Source of the DNA: CBDDBK01 sp965225715
Lineage (GTDB): Bacteria > Bacteroidota > Bacteroidia > Cytophagales > Flammeovirgaceae
DNA length: 64,000 bases
Assembly (NCBI GenBank): GCA_965225715.1
Contig: CBDDBK010000004.1
Span: 310,001 to 374,000 of the forward strand
Reading direction: 5' to 3'
Shown here piece after piece: positions 56,059 through 64,000 of this stretch (position 1 is its first letter; each line of letters begins with the position of its first letter). Below the pieces are notes generated by a model that searched no databases, was not told the DNA's origin, and saw only the letters and a program-made list of their open reading frames with translations. A program made the translations under genes and the position numbers.

Positions 56059-56463
56059 ATGAATCTGAAATTACCCATTACTTTGTTTTGCTCATTAGCA
56101 AGTTATTCTTGTTTTTCGCAATGTTTTGATCTCTATTTTGAAAATCAAGCTGGCTCGCCTCATCATGCCTATATGGTTATATACAACAACAATACAGCGG
56201 ATATGACAGTCCAATATCCGGATGGAATTGGAGGCTGGAGGTGTGTTTATCAAAATGGGCGTTTGGTCGGTTACCCTCGCCTTGGAGCAAAAGGTGTGGA
56301 ATTTCGAAACCCACGATTTTGTGGCACCTCAACCCCAAACTATTCTTATTCAGCTGATAATATCTATTGGGGCTACGACGATTATGGAAATCTAGTTCTC
56401 ATTAATTTAGACGACGGAGGAGGAATTAGTGGAGCCTGGATAAAACAGGTGTATTGTAGATAA
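56059..56463 (+). CDS. Small secreted protein, unknown function
   Basis: 134 residues. A signal peptide (about 1-20, cleavage near CFSQ) is followed by a beta-rich, Tyr/Asn-rich body with cysteines at 22, 73, 98 and 133, probably in two disulfides. Gly-Asn-Leu-Val turns and the GGWRCVYQNG strand suggest a compact all-beta domain. Not recognised. Confidence 0.55.
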   Translation: MNLKLPITLFCSLASYSCFSQCFDLYFENQAGSPHHAYMVIYNNNTADMTVQYPDGIGGWRCVYQNGRLVGYPRLGAKGVEFRNPRFCGTSTPNYSYSADNIYWGYDDYGNLVLINLDDGGGISGAWIKQVYCR

Positions 56464-56524
56464 ATCATCATTATTAGTATTTTTTATTTTTTTTTATTAG
56501 TCACATTTTTATAATCAACATTTT

Positions 56525-57079
56525 ATGAAAAAATACATATACTCTATTTTCGTTGTTTTTACCCTTAGTTTTTCTTCTATGTCCCTTTATGGACAAGATA
56601 TTAGACTTGGTGTAAAAGGAGGATTAAATCTCTCCAAGTATTCTCAATCTATTGAGAGCAATCGTTCTTTTGGCCATATTGGCATATATTCGTCTTTTAA
56701 ATTTTATAATAATGGCTTAGCCATTGAACTGTTTTACAACCCTGAAGGAGGAACCGTAGGAAATTTTGAGTGGACGCAAAAATACCTTAATTTATCATTT
56801 TTATACCGCTATTATTTGGTAGATAATGTCCACTTTGAAATAGGATTAAGCGAGAGTACTTTACTAAAATCTACTTTCAACCGTGTAGACGATACCGATG
56901 AGGTATCAGCTGTTAATATTGCTGGGTTAATGGGCATAGGCTATGACGGTAACAGGATAACAGCGGGTGTTCGATGGAATGCAGGATTTATAGATGTTGA
57001 CGAAGCGGCATTTTTTTCGGAGGCTTATCTTACCAGTACTTTCCAATTTTATGTAGGCTTTAACTTTTTATCTCTTTAA
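56525..57079 (+). CDS. Outer-membrane beta-barrel-like protein
   Basis: 184 residues. The signal peptide ends SMSLYGQ, followed by DIRLGVKGGLNLSKYS, the usual opening of Bacteroidota porin-family (PorT/OmpA-like) barrels. Alternating strands follow, and the C-terminus is FQFYVGFNFLSL. Likely eight strands. The frame stays open past the stop into the next gene's 5' region, which hints at an old joint frame or chance. Confidence 0.65.
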   Translation: MKKYIYSIFVVFTLSFSSMSLYGQDIRLGVKGGLNLSKYSQSIESNRSFGHIGIYSSFKFYNNGLAIELFYNPEGGTVGNFEWTQKYLNLSFLYRYYLVDNVHFEIGLSESTLLKSTFNRVDDTDEVSAVNIAGLMGIGYDGNRITAGVRWNAGFIDVDEAAFFSEAYLTSTFQFYVGFNFLSL

Positions 57080-57112
57080 TTATCTGATAATATATTTATT
57101 AGGAAATACGTT

Positions 57113-57487
57113 TTGTTGAGTTATAGTCTCATTTTTTATTGTTTAACGCTGTCCTTTCCAATTTTGGCACAGGATAGAGTTATTGGCAATTGGAATCAGT
57201 ATGTTTTTGAAGACAACCGATGGCGCTATTTGGGAACTTTTGCTGTTTATTTCAAGGAAGATTATGTTATGGTTCCTCTTAACCAAAATAATTCTCCCGA
57301 TTTAATACATTCCAAAGGAATTTACCAGGTAAACTTTTTTGGCAATGAATGGACGTTCAAATCAGATTGGGGCAATGGCAACGTAGGCGAATTTTACCTT
57401 AAAAAAATCGGGGCAGGCATCTATCATGGTTATCCCTATTTAAGGGGACAACGTTTGTCAGAAAATCTATGGATTTTAGTAGAATAA
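57113..57487 (+). CDS. Small secreted protein with non-ATG start
   Basis: 124 residues from a TTG at 57113. An in-frame ATT at 57098 would give RKYVLLSYSLIFYCLTLSF after the first residue, a better signal peptide ending PILAQ, so the ancestral start may have been an ATG there that mutated. The mature part is beta-rich with GNWNQYVFEDNRWRYLGTFAVYF and KGIYQVNFFGNEWTFKSDWG. No family recognised. No ATG is available near the start, so expression is uncertain. Confidence 0.5.
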   Translation: MLSYSLIFYCLTLSFPILAQDRVIGNWNQYVFEDNRWRYLGTFAVYFKEDYVMVPLNQNNSPDLIHSKGIYQVNFFGNEWTFKSDWGNGNVGEFYLKKIGAGIYHGYPYLRGQRLSENLWILVE

Positions 57488-57621
57488 TCTCCGCCTTTCC
57501 AAATCTAAAAATATGAAAAAATTTGTAAAATAAAAAACCATTTGTTCTAATCAATAATTTTAAGTATTTTGCCTGTTGCAATAATGATGAAACAAATAAT
57601 TTAACCTCAACAATTAGAAAA

Positions 57622-58794
57622 ATGGAAGCATACATAGTAGCTGGTTATCGGTCAGCAGTAGGAAAAGCTAAGAAAGGTGGCTTTAAAAACTACCGTTCCG
57701 ATGATTTAGCCGTTGATATTATCAAACACCTGATGTCTTCAGTATCTCATGTAGATAAGAGTTTAGTAGATGATGTTATTGTAGGTTGTGCAAATCCTGA
57801 AGGCGAACAAGGTTTACAAGTTGGCAGACTTATATCAGCCAGAGCCTTGGGAAAAGAAGTATCAGGTATGACAATCAACAGATATTGTGCTTCTGGACTT
57901 GAAGCTATAGCTTTAGCTGTAAGTAAAATTAAGGCTGGTTTTGGAGAAATTTATATTGCAGGGGGTATAGAAAGCATGAGCCTTTTACCTATGACAGGCT
58001 ATAAACTAGCGCCAAGCTATAAAGCTAATTTAGATAATATTGACTATCATGTAAGCATGGGTGCAACTGCTGAAGCTGTCGCAGCTAAATATAGTATTAC
58101 CAGAGAAGATTCCGATGCTTTTTCAGTAAAATCTCATCAAAAAGCTGCAGCTGCTATAGATAAAGCTTTATTCAAAGATGAAATTGTACCTGTTACAGTA
58201 GAAGATGTTTTCGTAAAAAATAATAAAAAAATTACTACAAGTCATGTTGTAGATACAGATGAAGGTGTTAGAAGAGATACCTCTATGAATGGTCTAGCTA
58301 AGCTTAGACCTGTATTCAAAAAAAATGGAATTGTTACGGCAGGAAACTCCTCCCAAATATCAGATGGAGCAGCTTTTACATTGGTTATGAGTGAAAATAT
58401 GATCAAAAAATACAACCTAAAACCCATTGCACGTTTGGTATCTTGCGCCGTAGGTGGTGTGGAACCTCTGTATATGGGTATAGGACCTTGTGTTGCCATT
58501 CCCAAAGCTCTAAAGCAAGCCAATTTAAAATTGTCGGATATTGAACAAATAGAACTTAATGAAGCCTTTGCCGCTCAGTCTTTAGCCGTTATAAAAGCTG
58601 CCAATTTAAACCCTGAAACAGTTAATGTAAATGGAGGTGCCATAGCTTTAGGACATCCTTTAGGCTGTACGGGTGCAAAATTGAGCATTCAGTTGTTAAA
58701 TGAAATGAAACGTAGAAATCAAAAATATGGTATGGTAACTGCTTGTGTTGGTGGTGGTCAAGGAATTGCTGGAATATTTGAAAGGTTAAACTAA
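57622..58794 (+). CDS. fadA: Acetyl-CoA C-acyltransferase (thiolase)
   Basis: 390 residues. Cleaves 3-ketoacyl-CoA in beta-oxidation or condenses acetyl-CoA units. The acyl-binding cysteine is C89 in TINRYCASGLEAIALA, the base pair is His in NVNGGAIALGHPLGCTGAK, and the second cysteine is in MVTACVGGGQG. All three signature blocks of the thiolase family are present. The degradative class is inferred from overall similarity. The next gene starts 15 bp after the stop. Confidence 0.92.
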   Translation: MEAYIVAGYRSAVGKAKKGGFKNYRSDDLAVDIIKHLMSSVSHVDKSLVDDVIVGCANPEGEQGLQVGRLISARALGKEVSGMTINRYCASGLEAIALAVSKIKAGFGEIYIAGGIESMSLLPMTGYKLAPSYKANLDNIDYHVSMGATAEAVAAKYSITREDSDAFSVKSHQKAAAAIDKALFKDEIVPVTVEDVFVKNNKKITTSHVVDTDEGVRRDTSMNGLAKLRPVFKKNGIVTAGNSSQISDGAAFTLVMSENMIKKYNLKPIARLVSCAVGGVEPLYMGIGPCVAIPKALKQANLKLSDIEQIELNEAFAAQSLAVIKAANLNPETVNVNGGAIALGHPLGCTGAKLSIQLLNEMKRRNQKYGMVTACVGGGQGIAGIFERLN

Positions 58795-58809
58795 ATAAAA
58801 ATCCCAATA

Positions 58810-59775
58810 ATGACAGTAAGAGAAGCCATTTTAAAAGTATTGGAGGAACAAAAAGAGCCAATGACATCTCGTTCAATACATGACGAGATTATGAAAAATC
58901 AGTTTTACGAATCAGAAGAGCATCGGGATATAGTCTCTGCTGATTTATCCAGTTTTATTAAACAAAATGATGCAAGAGTAAAACGGGTAAAAAAAGTTGG
59001 AAAATATTTTTTGTATTATTTAGCAAAATTTGAAGATGAACTGAATTTAACGGAAACTATTAAGACTATCCCGAGAAAAAATCACAGTAAATCAGAAACT
59101 TATAAAGAGCGTGATTTACATAAATTATTGAGCAGTTATTTAAAAAACAAAAATATTTATTCAAGAACAATATTTCACGAAAAGTCTACAAAGGATGATA
59201 AGAATCAAAAGTGGACCCATCCAGATATGATTGGAATAAAGTTTTTGAATTTAAACAATAAATTCAGCCAAGCATTATTGAAAGTAGTTAACAACGCAGA
59301 TGCTTTTGATCTCATATCTTATGAAATTAAACGCGAAATAAACTCCGACCACCATTTGAAAGAATCCTATTTTCAAGCCGTTTCAAATTCAAGCTGGGCG
59401 AATTATGGTTATTTAGTTGCTTTTGATATTAATGCTAACAGTCTTCTAAAAGATGAAATGGAACGATTAAATCAATCTTTCGGCATTGGAATAATTGAGT
59501 TAAAAGCAAATCCTTATGAAAGCAAGGTATTATTTCCTGCAAAACACAAAGAGTTGGATTTTAAGACTATTGATAAACTTCAAAATAATCCAGATTTTGC
59601 AGAATTTATAGAATATACTGAAAAACTATTAACTGCCGGAGAAAGATACAAAGAAGACACAGAAAAAGCATTTGAAGATTGTTGCGATAGTTATTTTGAA
59701 ACGAACTCTGACTCTGAAATTGAAAAGTATTGTAAGGAAAAAAACATACCGTTTGAAAATGAAAATGAGGAATAA
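58810..59775 (+). CDS. HrgA-like protein: HARE-HTH domain plus PD-(D/E)XK nuclease-like domain
   Basis: 321 residues. The N-terminal 75 residues (TVREAILKVLEEQKEPMTSRSIHDEIM...RVKRVKKVGKYFLYYL) form a HARE/HB1-ASXL winged helix. The middle part has a PD-(D/E)XK pattern, H137-P-D139 in WTHPDMIGIKFL and E172-I-K174 in ISYEIKREI, followed by GYLVAFDI. Such proteins (HrgA of Helicobacter, COG2958) occur with restriction-modification loci. The acidic C-terminus (ENENEE) is unusual. It is 15 bp from the thiolase stop but unrelated to it, so the insertion point may be chance. Confidence 0.7.
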   Translation: MTVREAILKVLEEQKEPMTSRSIHDEIMKNQFYESEEHRDIVSADLSSFIKQNDARVKRVKKVGKYFLYYLAKFEDELNLTETIKTIPRKNHSKSETYKERDLHKLLSSYLKNKNIYSRTIFHEKSTKDDKNQKWTHPDMIGIKFLNLNNKFSQALLKVVNNADAFDLISYEIKREINSDHHLKESYFQAVSNSSWANYGYLVAFDINANSLLKDEMERLNQSFGIGIIELKANPYESKVLFPAKHKELDFKTIDKLQNNPDFAEFIEYTEKLLTAGERYKEDTEKAFEDCCDSYFETNSDSEIEKYCKEKNIPFENENEE

Positions 59776-60297
59776 AAATAGAGCAAGACTATTTTGTTTT
59801 GCAAAAAATTTAGTTTCAATACCTAAATAGAACCTCGTAAGATTTAGAAAAACTGTAGGTTTTGCACACTAAACGATTGCACCTAGCCTCTAAAGTGCTA
59901 TTCAAACGCTCTATATATCTGAAGGTAATACTGCTGTGTATGCTTTAAGTAAATCCGTGTAATAGAGCTGTTTAAATTCTCATTCTAAAAATTTTTTATA
60001 CAACTTCAAATAGGAACATTTAAAAAAAACTTTTGTTACTTTTCATAGTTTGTAAATCAATGTAGTTAAGTTGAAACTGAATATTTTGACACAGAGGCAA
60101 TATACAATATAATATACTTATAACCAAATATTTAACTATACTTTTAAAAATAATTATACAAAGGTCTTAATCGGGTTATTTTCATTTTGATCCATATTAT
60201 TTGGCTAGTATAGTAAAAAACCTAAATTTACACTTTTGCTCTTATTATCATATAGCCATATAAAAAAATAATTTTAACAATAATATCAATTAAAAAA
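59776..60297. other. Intergenic region with IS1 remnant
   Basis: Begins with a partial family-A core (ATAGAGCAAGACTATTTTGT, 59779-59800). An IS1 fragment occupies about 59840-60020. The rest is AT-rich; the promoter for the PfkB gene is not identified. Confidence 0.5.
59840..60020 (-). pseudogene. IS1-family transposase remnant
   Basis: Minus-strand pieces LYYTDLLKAYTAVLPSD and IERLNSTLEARCNRLVCKTY, followed by SFSKS in an adjacent frame, match the YTDxxxAY and IERxN...R...LVRKTLSFSK end of IS1 transposases. One frameshift separates them. This copy is less degraded at the C-terminus than the one at 17940. Confidence 0.65.
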
Positions 60298-61209
60298 ATG
60301 CATACTATAACAGTAGTTGGTTCAATTGGTTTTGATGATATTAAGTCACCTTATGGAGAAGTTAAGAATACGCTTGGTGGTGCTGCTCCTTATATTGCCT
60401 TATCTGCTTCTCATTTTGCTAAGAAGGTAAATATTGTTTCTGTAGTAGGTCATAATTTTTCACAAAATCATTCATCAGTTTTTAATCGAGAAAATATTGA
60501 TTTTTCAGGTATTAAAATGGATAAAAATGAAAAAACATTTTTTTGGTCTGGAGAATACATGCAAAATATGAATGTTCGTAAAACGCATGTTACTGAACTT
60601 AATGCTTTAGAAAAATTTAATCCTATTTTACCTTCAGATTATCAAAATACTGGACTACTTATGTTGGGAAACTTATCACCAAGTATTCAATTAAGTGTTG
60701 TTAAACAACTGAAAAAAAGACCTAAATTAATTATGCTTGATACCATGAATTATTGGATTAAAGATACTTTACCCGAACTTAAAATGGTTCTAAAAGAAGT
60801 AGATATATTAACTATCAATGATGAAGAAGCCCTTATGCTTTCTGGAGAATATAATTTAATAAAAGCTTTTGAAAAAATTAGGGCTATGGGACCTGATACC
60901 CTTATCATTAAACAAGGTGAAAATGGAGCTATTTTGTTTCAAGAAGACTCGATTTTCTTTTCACCTGCTTTGGTTTTAAAAGATGTTATAGACCCAACAG
61001 GTGCAGGTGATACATTTGCAGGCGGTGTAATTGGTTATTTGGCTCAAAGTGAACATATAGATCTGAAAAGTATTAAAAAAGCCATTCTGTATGGTTCTGT
61101 CATGGCTTCTTTTTGTGTTCAAAAGTTTGGCTTAAATGGGTTATTAGCTATAAATTCTAAAAATATTGAAAAACGAATTAATACACTTAAAGATATGGTA
61201 ACACTATAG
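60298..61209 (+). CDS. PfkB-family sugar/nucleoside kinase
   Basis: 303 residues. Signature 1 lies in LGGAAPYIALSASHFAKKVNIVSVVGHN. Signature 2 is DVIDPTGAGDTFAGGVIGYLA, with the catalytic Asp in GAGD. Phosphorylates a sugar or nucleoside; a ribokinase/inosine-kinase-like role is typical for this shape but the substrate is not set by sequence. ATG start; no operon partner. Confidence 0.85.
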   Translation: MHTITVVGSIGFDDIKSPYGEVKNTLGGAAPYIALSASHFAKKVNIVSVVGHNFSQNHSSVFNRENIDFSGIKMDKNEKTFFWSGEYMQNMNVRKTHVTELNALEKFNPILPSDYQNTGLLMLGNLSPSIQLSVVKQLKKRPKLIMLDTMNYWIKDTLPELKMVLKEVDILTINDEEALMLSGEYNLIKAFEKIRAMGPDTLIIKQGENGAILFQEDSIFFSPALVLKDVIDPTGAGDTFAGGVIGYLAQSEHIDLKSIKKAILYGSVMASFCVQKFGLNGLLAINSKNIEKRINTLKDMVTL

Positions 61210-61519
61210 TTGGGTTATAGTTGCACAAAATATGATACTATATTTTATTAATAATCAATTTATTTGATTTAAAGTATTGATTTTCAAATATATAAATAAA
61301 TTTTTTATCTAAAAACTTCAAAATTTTAAGATCATATATTAGACCTGATGTACTAATTTTTTTGCACAGGATAAAAAATATGTGAAATTTTACAACATAG
61401 AGTCTATTTATTAGAAAAAAATCAGAGATTTATAATTAAAACAATTGACTATTAGTTTTTCATTATACTTTATGAAACACCATTATATTTTTTATGGAAG
61501 TTTTTAAACTTAGATGTCA
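61210..61519. other. Intergenic region with family-B repeat
   Basis: Holds the repeat core at 61391-61410 and the TATCTAAAAACTTCAAAATT stretch at about 61308 shared with 42851. No gene seen. Confidence 0.45.
61391..61410 (+). repeat. Dispersed repeat family B core
   Basis: TACAACATAGAGTCTATTTA, identical to 29587-29606. Confidence 0.55.
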
Positions 61520-62566
61520 CTATTTAGAACCCAATTTTATAATTTCTTGGACTCTTTTTATAGAAATATTAAGAGCTTCAGAAATAATAATTATTGAAAC
61601 ACCTTTTTTGTGAAGACCAAGAATTGATTCTGTTTTTCCTTTTTCCATACCTTTTTCCATACCTTTTTCCATACCTTTTTCCATACCTTTTTCCATACCT
61701 TTTTCCATACCTTTTTCCATACCTTTTTCCATACCTTTTTCCATACCTTTTTCCATACCTTTTTCCATACCTTTTTCCATACCTTTTTCCATACCTTTTT
61801 CCATACCTTTTTCTATACCTTTTTCTATACCTTTTTCCATACCTTCTTTCCTACCATCTTCAATGACTCTTTGGAAGAAAGGATGCTCAGCGATGTTATA
61901 TGCAAATGCCATGTCATTAATAATTTTAGTGAGTAATTCGGGTAACCAGTCGCGTAACCCAGATAATATAAATAAACGGTTTAACTCTTTTTTAAAATCA
62001 TCTTCAACAAGACTAACACTCTTGAGATGACTAATCACAGTTTTTAAAATACCTTCTCTTTCCTCTTCTTTCATAGCACATAAAGGAACAATGAGCGCTA
62101 ATCTTGAAGGTGCTTTAAGCAGTAAACTATGTGCATTTATATTAGATAAATCAAGCAAATCAAAACCGCGATAAACCATATCTTCTTCAAGCCTAATTGG
62201 CATAGTGGCTTTTGTTTCTCCTATATAAATAACAATATGACGTATTGGTATCATTTCTTTTTTTTGTTTTTTTCGCTCTCGCATCAAAAAAGCATGATAC
62301 TCTCCAATTCGATCAAGCATATTTTTATCATCTGTGGTGTGAACTTCAATATGAAGCAGTTTTTTGCCATTTTTAGTTTCAACTTCACAAAGAAAGTCTA
62401 CTTCTCGTTTTTCCATAACTTTATGAATTTGAGGATTTTGAATTGTATAACTCAGAATTTCAATTTCCAATTCATTGCCAATAAGTTCTATGAAAAAATC
62501 TTCAATATTTTCTTTAAATAGCCAATCATATTGACTTCTACTTTTCTTTTTCTTTTTTTCTTCCAT
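61520..62566 (-). CDS. Rpn-type PD-(D/E)XK nuclease/transposase-like protein with GMEK repeats
   Basis: 348 residues. N-terminal PD-(D/E)XK domain: SQYDWLFKENIEDFFIEL, D57 in REVDFLCEV, then E74-V-H76 in LLHIEVHTT. The usual Gln or Lys of E-x-(Q/K) is His here. A helical middle (SHLKSVSLVEDDF...LRDWLPELLTKII) precedes GRKEG and some 17 units of GMEK/GIEK, then an HTH-like tail, ESILGLHKKGVSIIIISEALNISIKRVQEIIKL. Rpn family proteins promote recombination, and some act in phage defence. The tail may be a small DNA-binding module. No partner gene. Confidence 0.75.
   Translation of the reverse strand: MEEKKKKKSRSQYDWLFKENIEDFFIELIGNELEIEILSYTIQNPQIHKVMEKREVDFLCEVETKNGKKLLHIEVHTTDDKNMLDRIGEYHAFLMRERKKQKKEMIPIRHIVIYIGETKATMPIRLEEDMVYRGFDLLDLSNINAHSLLLKAPSRLALIVPLCAMKEEEREGILKTVISHLKSVSLVEDDFKKELNRLFILSGLRDWLPELLTKIINDMAFAYNIAEHPFFQRVIEDGRKEGMEKGIEKGIEKGMEKGMEKGMEKGMEKGMEKGMEKGMEKGMEKGMEKGMEKGMEKGMEKGMEKGMEKGKTESILGLHKKGVSIIIISEALNISIKRVQEIIKLGSK
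61638..61849 (-). repeat. 12-bp tandem repeat tract (about 17 units) encoding GMEK
   Basis: On the plus strand the unit is CATACCTTTTTC, repeated almost without change; three units near the right side read TATACC or CATACCTTC. Changes in unit number add or remove four residues without shifting frame. Confidence 0.9.
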
Positions 62567-62645
62567 ATTTTTTGTGGTATTGCTATTGCTGTTTAGAAGT
62601 AAATTTTATAATCTTACAACCTAAAATAATTTTAAAATTAGCAAA

Positions 62646-64000
62646 TTAGTCGTCATTTTTCTTCAATGGAATACTCAAGCCTATATAAGGGTAAACAAAA
62701 TTAGTTGTTTCAAAACTTCCATTATCTTGACTGGCAAATGTCCAATAGTAATCTATACCTGCGACAAGAAACTTATGAAAGCGGTAAGCTGCTCTGACCC
62801 TCAACAAACTATTTTCATCTAATTTAACTGCATCAGATAAAGTTGTAATATTTCCTTTGGTATAAAGAGCATTTAAAACAATTTTCTTTCCAATATTATC
62901 AATATTAGCATTAAGGCGAAAAAAAGCAGGTTCTTCAGGAGTGACATCATCGGGTAATACAAGACTACCACCACCGGTAATAAAATTCAAGATTTTAAAA
63001 TATAAACTTCCATAAATACCTTGCTTCCTTTGACTATTTAAAAGACTGATAACTTGCGCATCTTTATCAATTTCATATACAGTGTTAAAGAATTGAGGTA
63101 TAAAATTTTGACTATAAAATAATCGTTCTATACGTATGTGAGCATTTAAAACATTTAAAATAAGATTGATACTTGCTTTAGCCCCAATAGCAAATCCATT
63201 TCCTGATTCATAATTAGGATATAAATCTGGAAAATCTGCTTGTAAAGTTTCAGATTCTACTCTTTTTAATCTTCCATATTGCCCATAAGCAACTAACTTG
63301 ATAAGAGAGGTATTCAAAAAAGTTACGCCTAAATCGAGTCCAATAGCCTGGACACCATCTTTAATGTATTGAGGTCGTATGATGGTATCATTAATGACTT
63401 CACCTGTATTATCTTTATCTTGTATAAAACTGAAACCAACTTCTAATGTTTTTAAAACAGGAATATCACTTCTGCCTAAAGGACGTATATAAGGACGTAA
63501 AGCCAATAAATTTAAAGAGTTAAAATTGAAATCACTATAAATAGCTTCTAAGCCAAAAATATCTTTAATTAAAATATCTAAAGAAACACCGACTTTTCTG
63601 CGTTCATAACTTCTTGAATTGGTATAATTATCCAATAAAAAACCATAACCCAAACGTTCTCCTTGTAGTGTTCCAACTTTTAAATAAAAATTGGTTTGTT
63701 TTTTTCGTCCAAGCCTCAAATAATCTACCAATCGTAAAACTCCGACACCACTTTTATAAACTTCTGACCTAAATTTACCAGTACTTAAATTAAACCAAAG
63801 CGGTATATCAAGTCCTATACCAACTTTACCTAAATCTATTTCAGGGTTTAATCTTAGTCCAATATAATTTTCATTTCCAATATTAAGATAACCTAAATTT
63901 CCTCCCAAACTATTAGTTAAAAAGGTGGTAGGCACACGTTCTAAATCAGTAGGCAAAGTAAAATCATCTGTATTTTCTTCACTTTGTTCATCTTCTTTAG
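62646..64000 (-). CDS. Outer-membrane beta-barrel protein, N-terminus beyond window
   Basis: The frame is open from the right edge to the stop at 62646 (451 codons). A TTG at 63956 is not a convincing start because the frame continues upstream through an acidic Asp/Glu/Ser/Thr stretch. The body alternates short amphipathic strands and turns (IGLRLNPEIDLGKVGIGLDIPLWF, TNFYLKVGTLQGERLGYGFLL) and ends YPYIGLSIPLKKNDD. It is most likely a large barrel. Several Cytophagales have such a conserved protein; function unknown. Confidence 0.65.
   Translation of the reverse strand, partial: KEDEQSEENTDDFTLPTDLERVPTTFLTNSLGGNLGYLNIGNENYIGLRLNPEIDLGKVGIGLDIPLWFNLSTGKFRSEVYKSGVGVLRLVDYLRLGRKKQTNFYLKVGTLQGERLGYGFLLDNYTNSRSYERRKVGVSLDILIKDIFGLEAIYSDFNFNSLNLLALRPYIRPLGRSDIPVLKTLEVGFSFIQDKDNTGEVINDTIIRPQYIKDGVQAIGLDLGVTFLNTSLIKLVAYGQYGRLKRVESETLQADFPDLYPNYESGNGFAIGAKASINLILNVLNAHIRIERLFYSQNFIPQFFNTVYEIDKDAQVISLLNSQRKQGIYGSLYFKILNFITGGGSLVLPDDVTPEEPAFFRLNANIDNIGKKIVLNALYTKGNITTLSDAVKLDENSLLRVRAAYRFHKFLVAGIDYYWTFASQDNGSFETTNFVYPYIGLSIPLKKNDD

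Noticed and set aside
61594..61866. Plus-strand frame encoding repeated LFPY
   Set aside because: It is the antisense of the GMEK repeat tract in the Rpn-type gene; low-complexity shadow with no start context.

Overview
The window is AT-rich DNA from a Bacteroidota bacterium, most likely a member of the order Cytophagales. The evidence is the lack of Shine-Dalgarno sites, promoter-like TAnnTTTG boxes, TPR sensor kinases paired with LytTR regulators, several SpoIIE-type phosphatases carrying the linker motif IRYA(S/K)xIQ(N/D)A, many small lipoproteins, outer-membrane barrels, and housekeeping proteins of Bacteroidota type. This is an inference from gene content, and I cannot name the species. 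No tRNA, rRNA or CRISPR array was seen.

Layout. 1-1725: 5' part of a single-chain restriction-modification enzyme. 2411-6444: histidine ammonia-lyase, a small membrane protein and penicillin-binding protein 2. 6766-9184: a two-gene NLR-like unit, in which a small helical protein overlaps an NB-ARC/TPR ATPase and the two share a short terminal motif. 9208-13728: a DUF255 protein, two truncated genes meeting at about 12660, and an esterase. 14054-17716: three SpoIIE-phosphatase paralogues that are mosaics of one another. 18805-26745: FtsH, a PLP decarboxylase, an NfeD-like protein, PRPP synthetase, ribosomal protein L25 and thiol peroxidase. 26971-31370: a cadherin/propeller surface protein and a fourth SpoIIE phosphatase, with IS110 and IS1 debris between them. 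32072-42738: enolase, a sodium:solute symporter, a methyltransferase-GIY-YIG fusion, HisD, a DUF885 protein, an M20 amidohydrolase and a prenyl synthase-like protein. The DUF885 and prenyl synthase proteins have lost the residues that define their active sites.

43125-47037 is a sensory block: a TPR histidine kinase with a stop codon just after its signal peptide, a coiled-coil membrane protein with 33-bp repeats, and a LytTR response regulator. 47616-49591 is a lipoprotein gene split by an IS481-type element; a 7-bp target duplication allows exact reconstruction of the old reading frame. 49627-54612 is an array of small exported proteins and lipoproteins with nearly identical leaders and signal peptides, including two duplicated genes. 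It ends in a 94-residue Asp-rich peptide, followed across two hairpins by a JmjC/cupin oxygenase (54708-55883). The rest holds exported proteins, a thiolase, an HrgA-like nuclease, a PfkB kinase, an Rpn-type nuclease with a 12-bp repeat tract, and a partial outer-membrane protein running off the right edge.

The two best candidates for an undescribed system are (1) the NLR pair at 6766-9184, whose layout matches amyloid-type signalling between an NLR and its effector, and (2) the Asp-rich peptide plus JmjC oxygenase at 54328-55883. Intergenic DNA is full of degenerate short repeats: a roughly 90-bp family in both orientations, a second family with a 19-bp core, a 198-bp inverted-repeat element, and fragments of IS1 and IS110. 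This points to a genome shaped by past IS activity and continuing gene decay.
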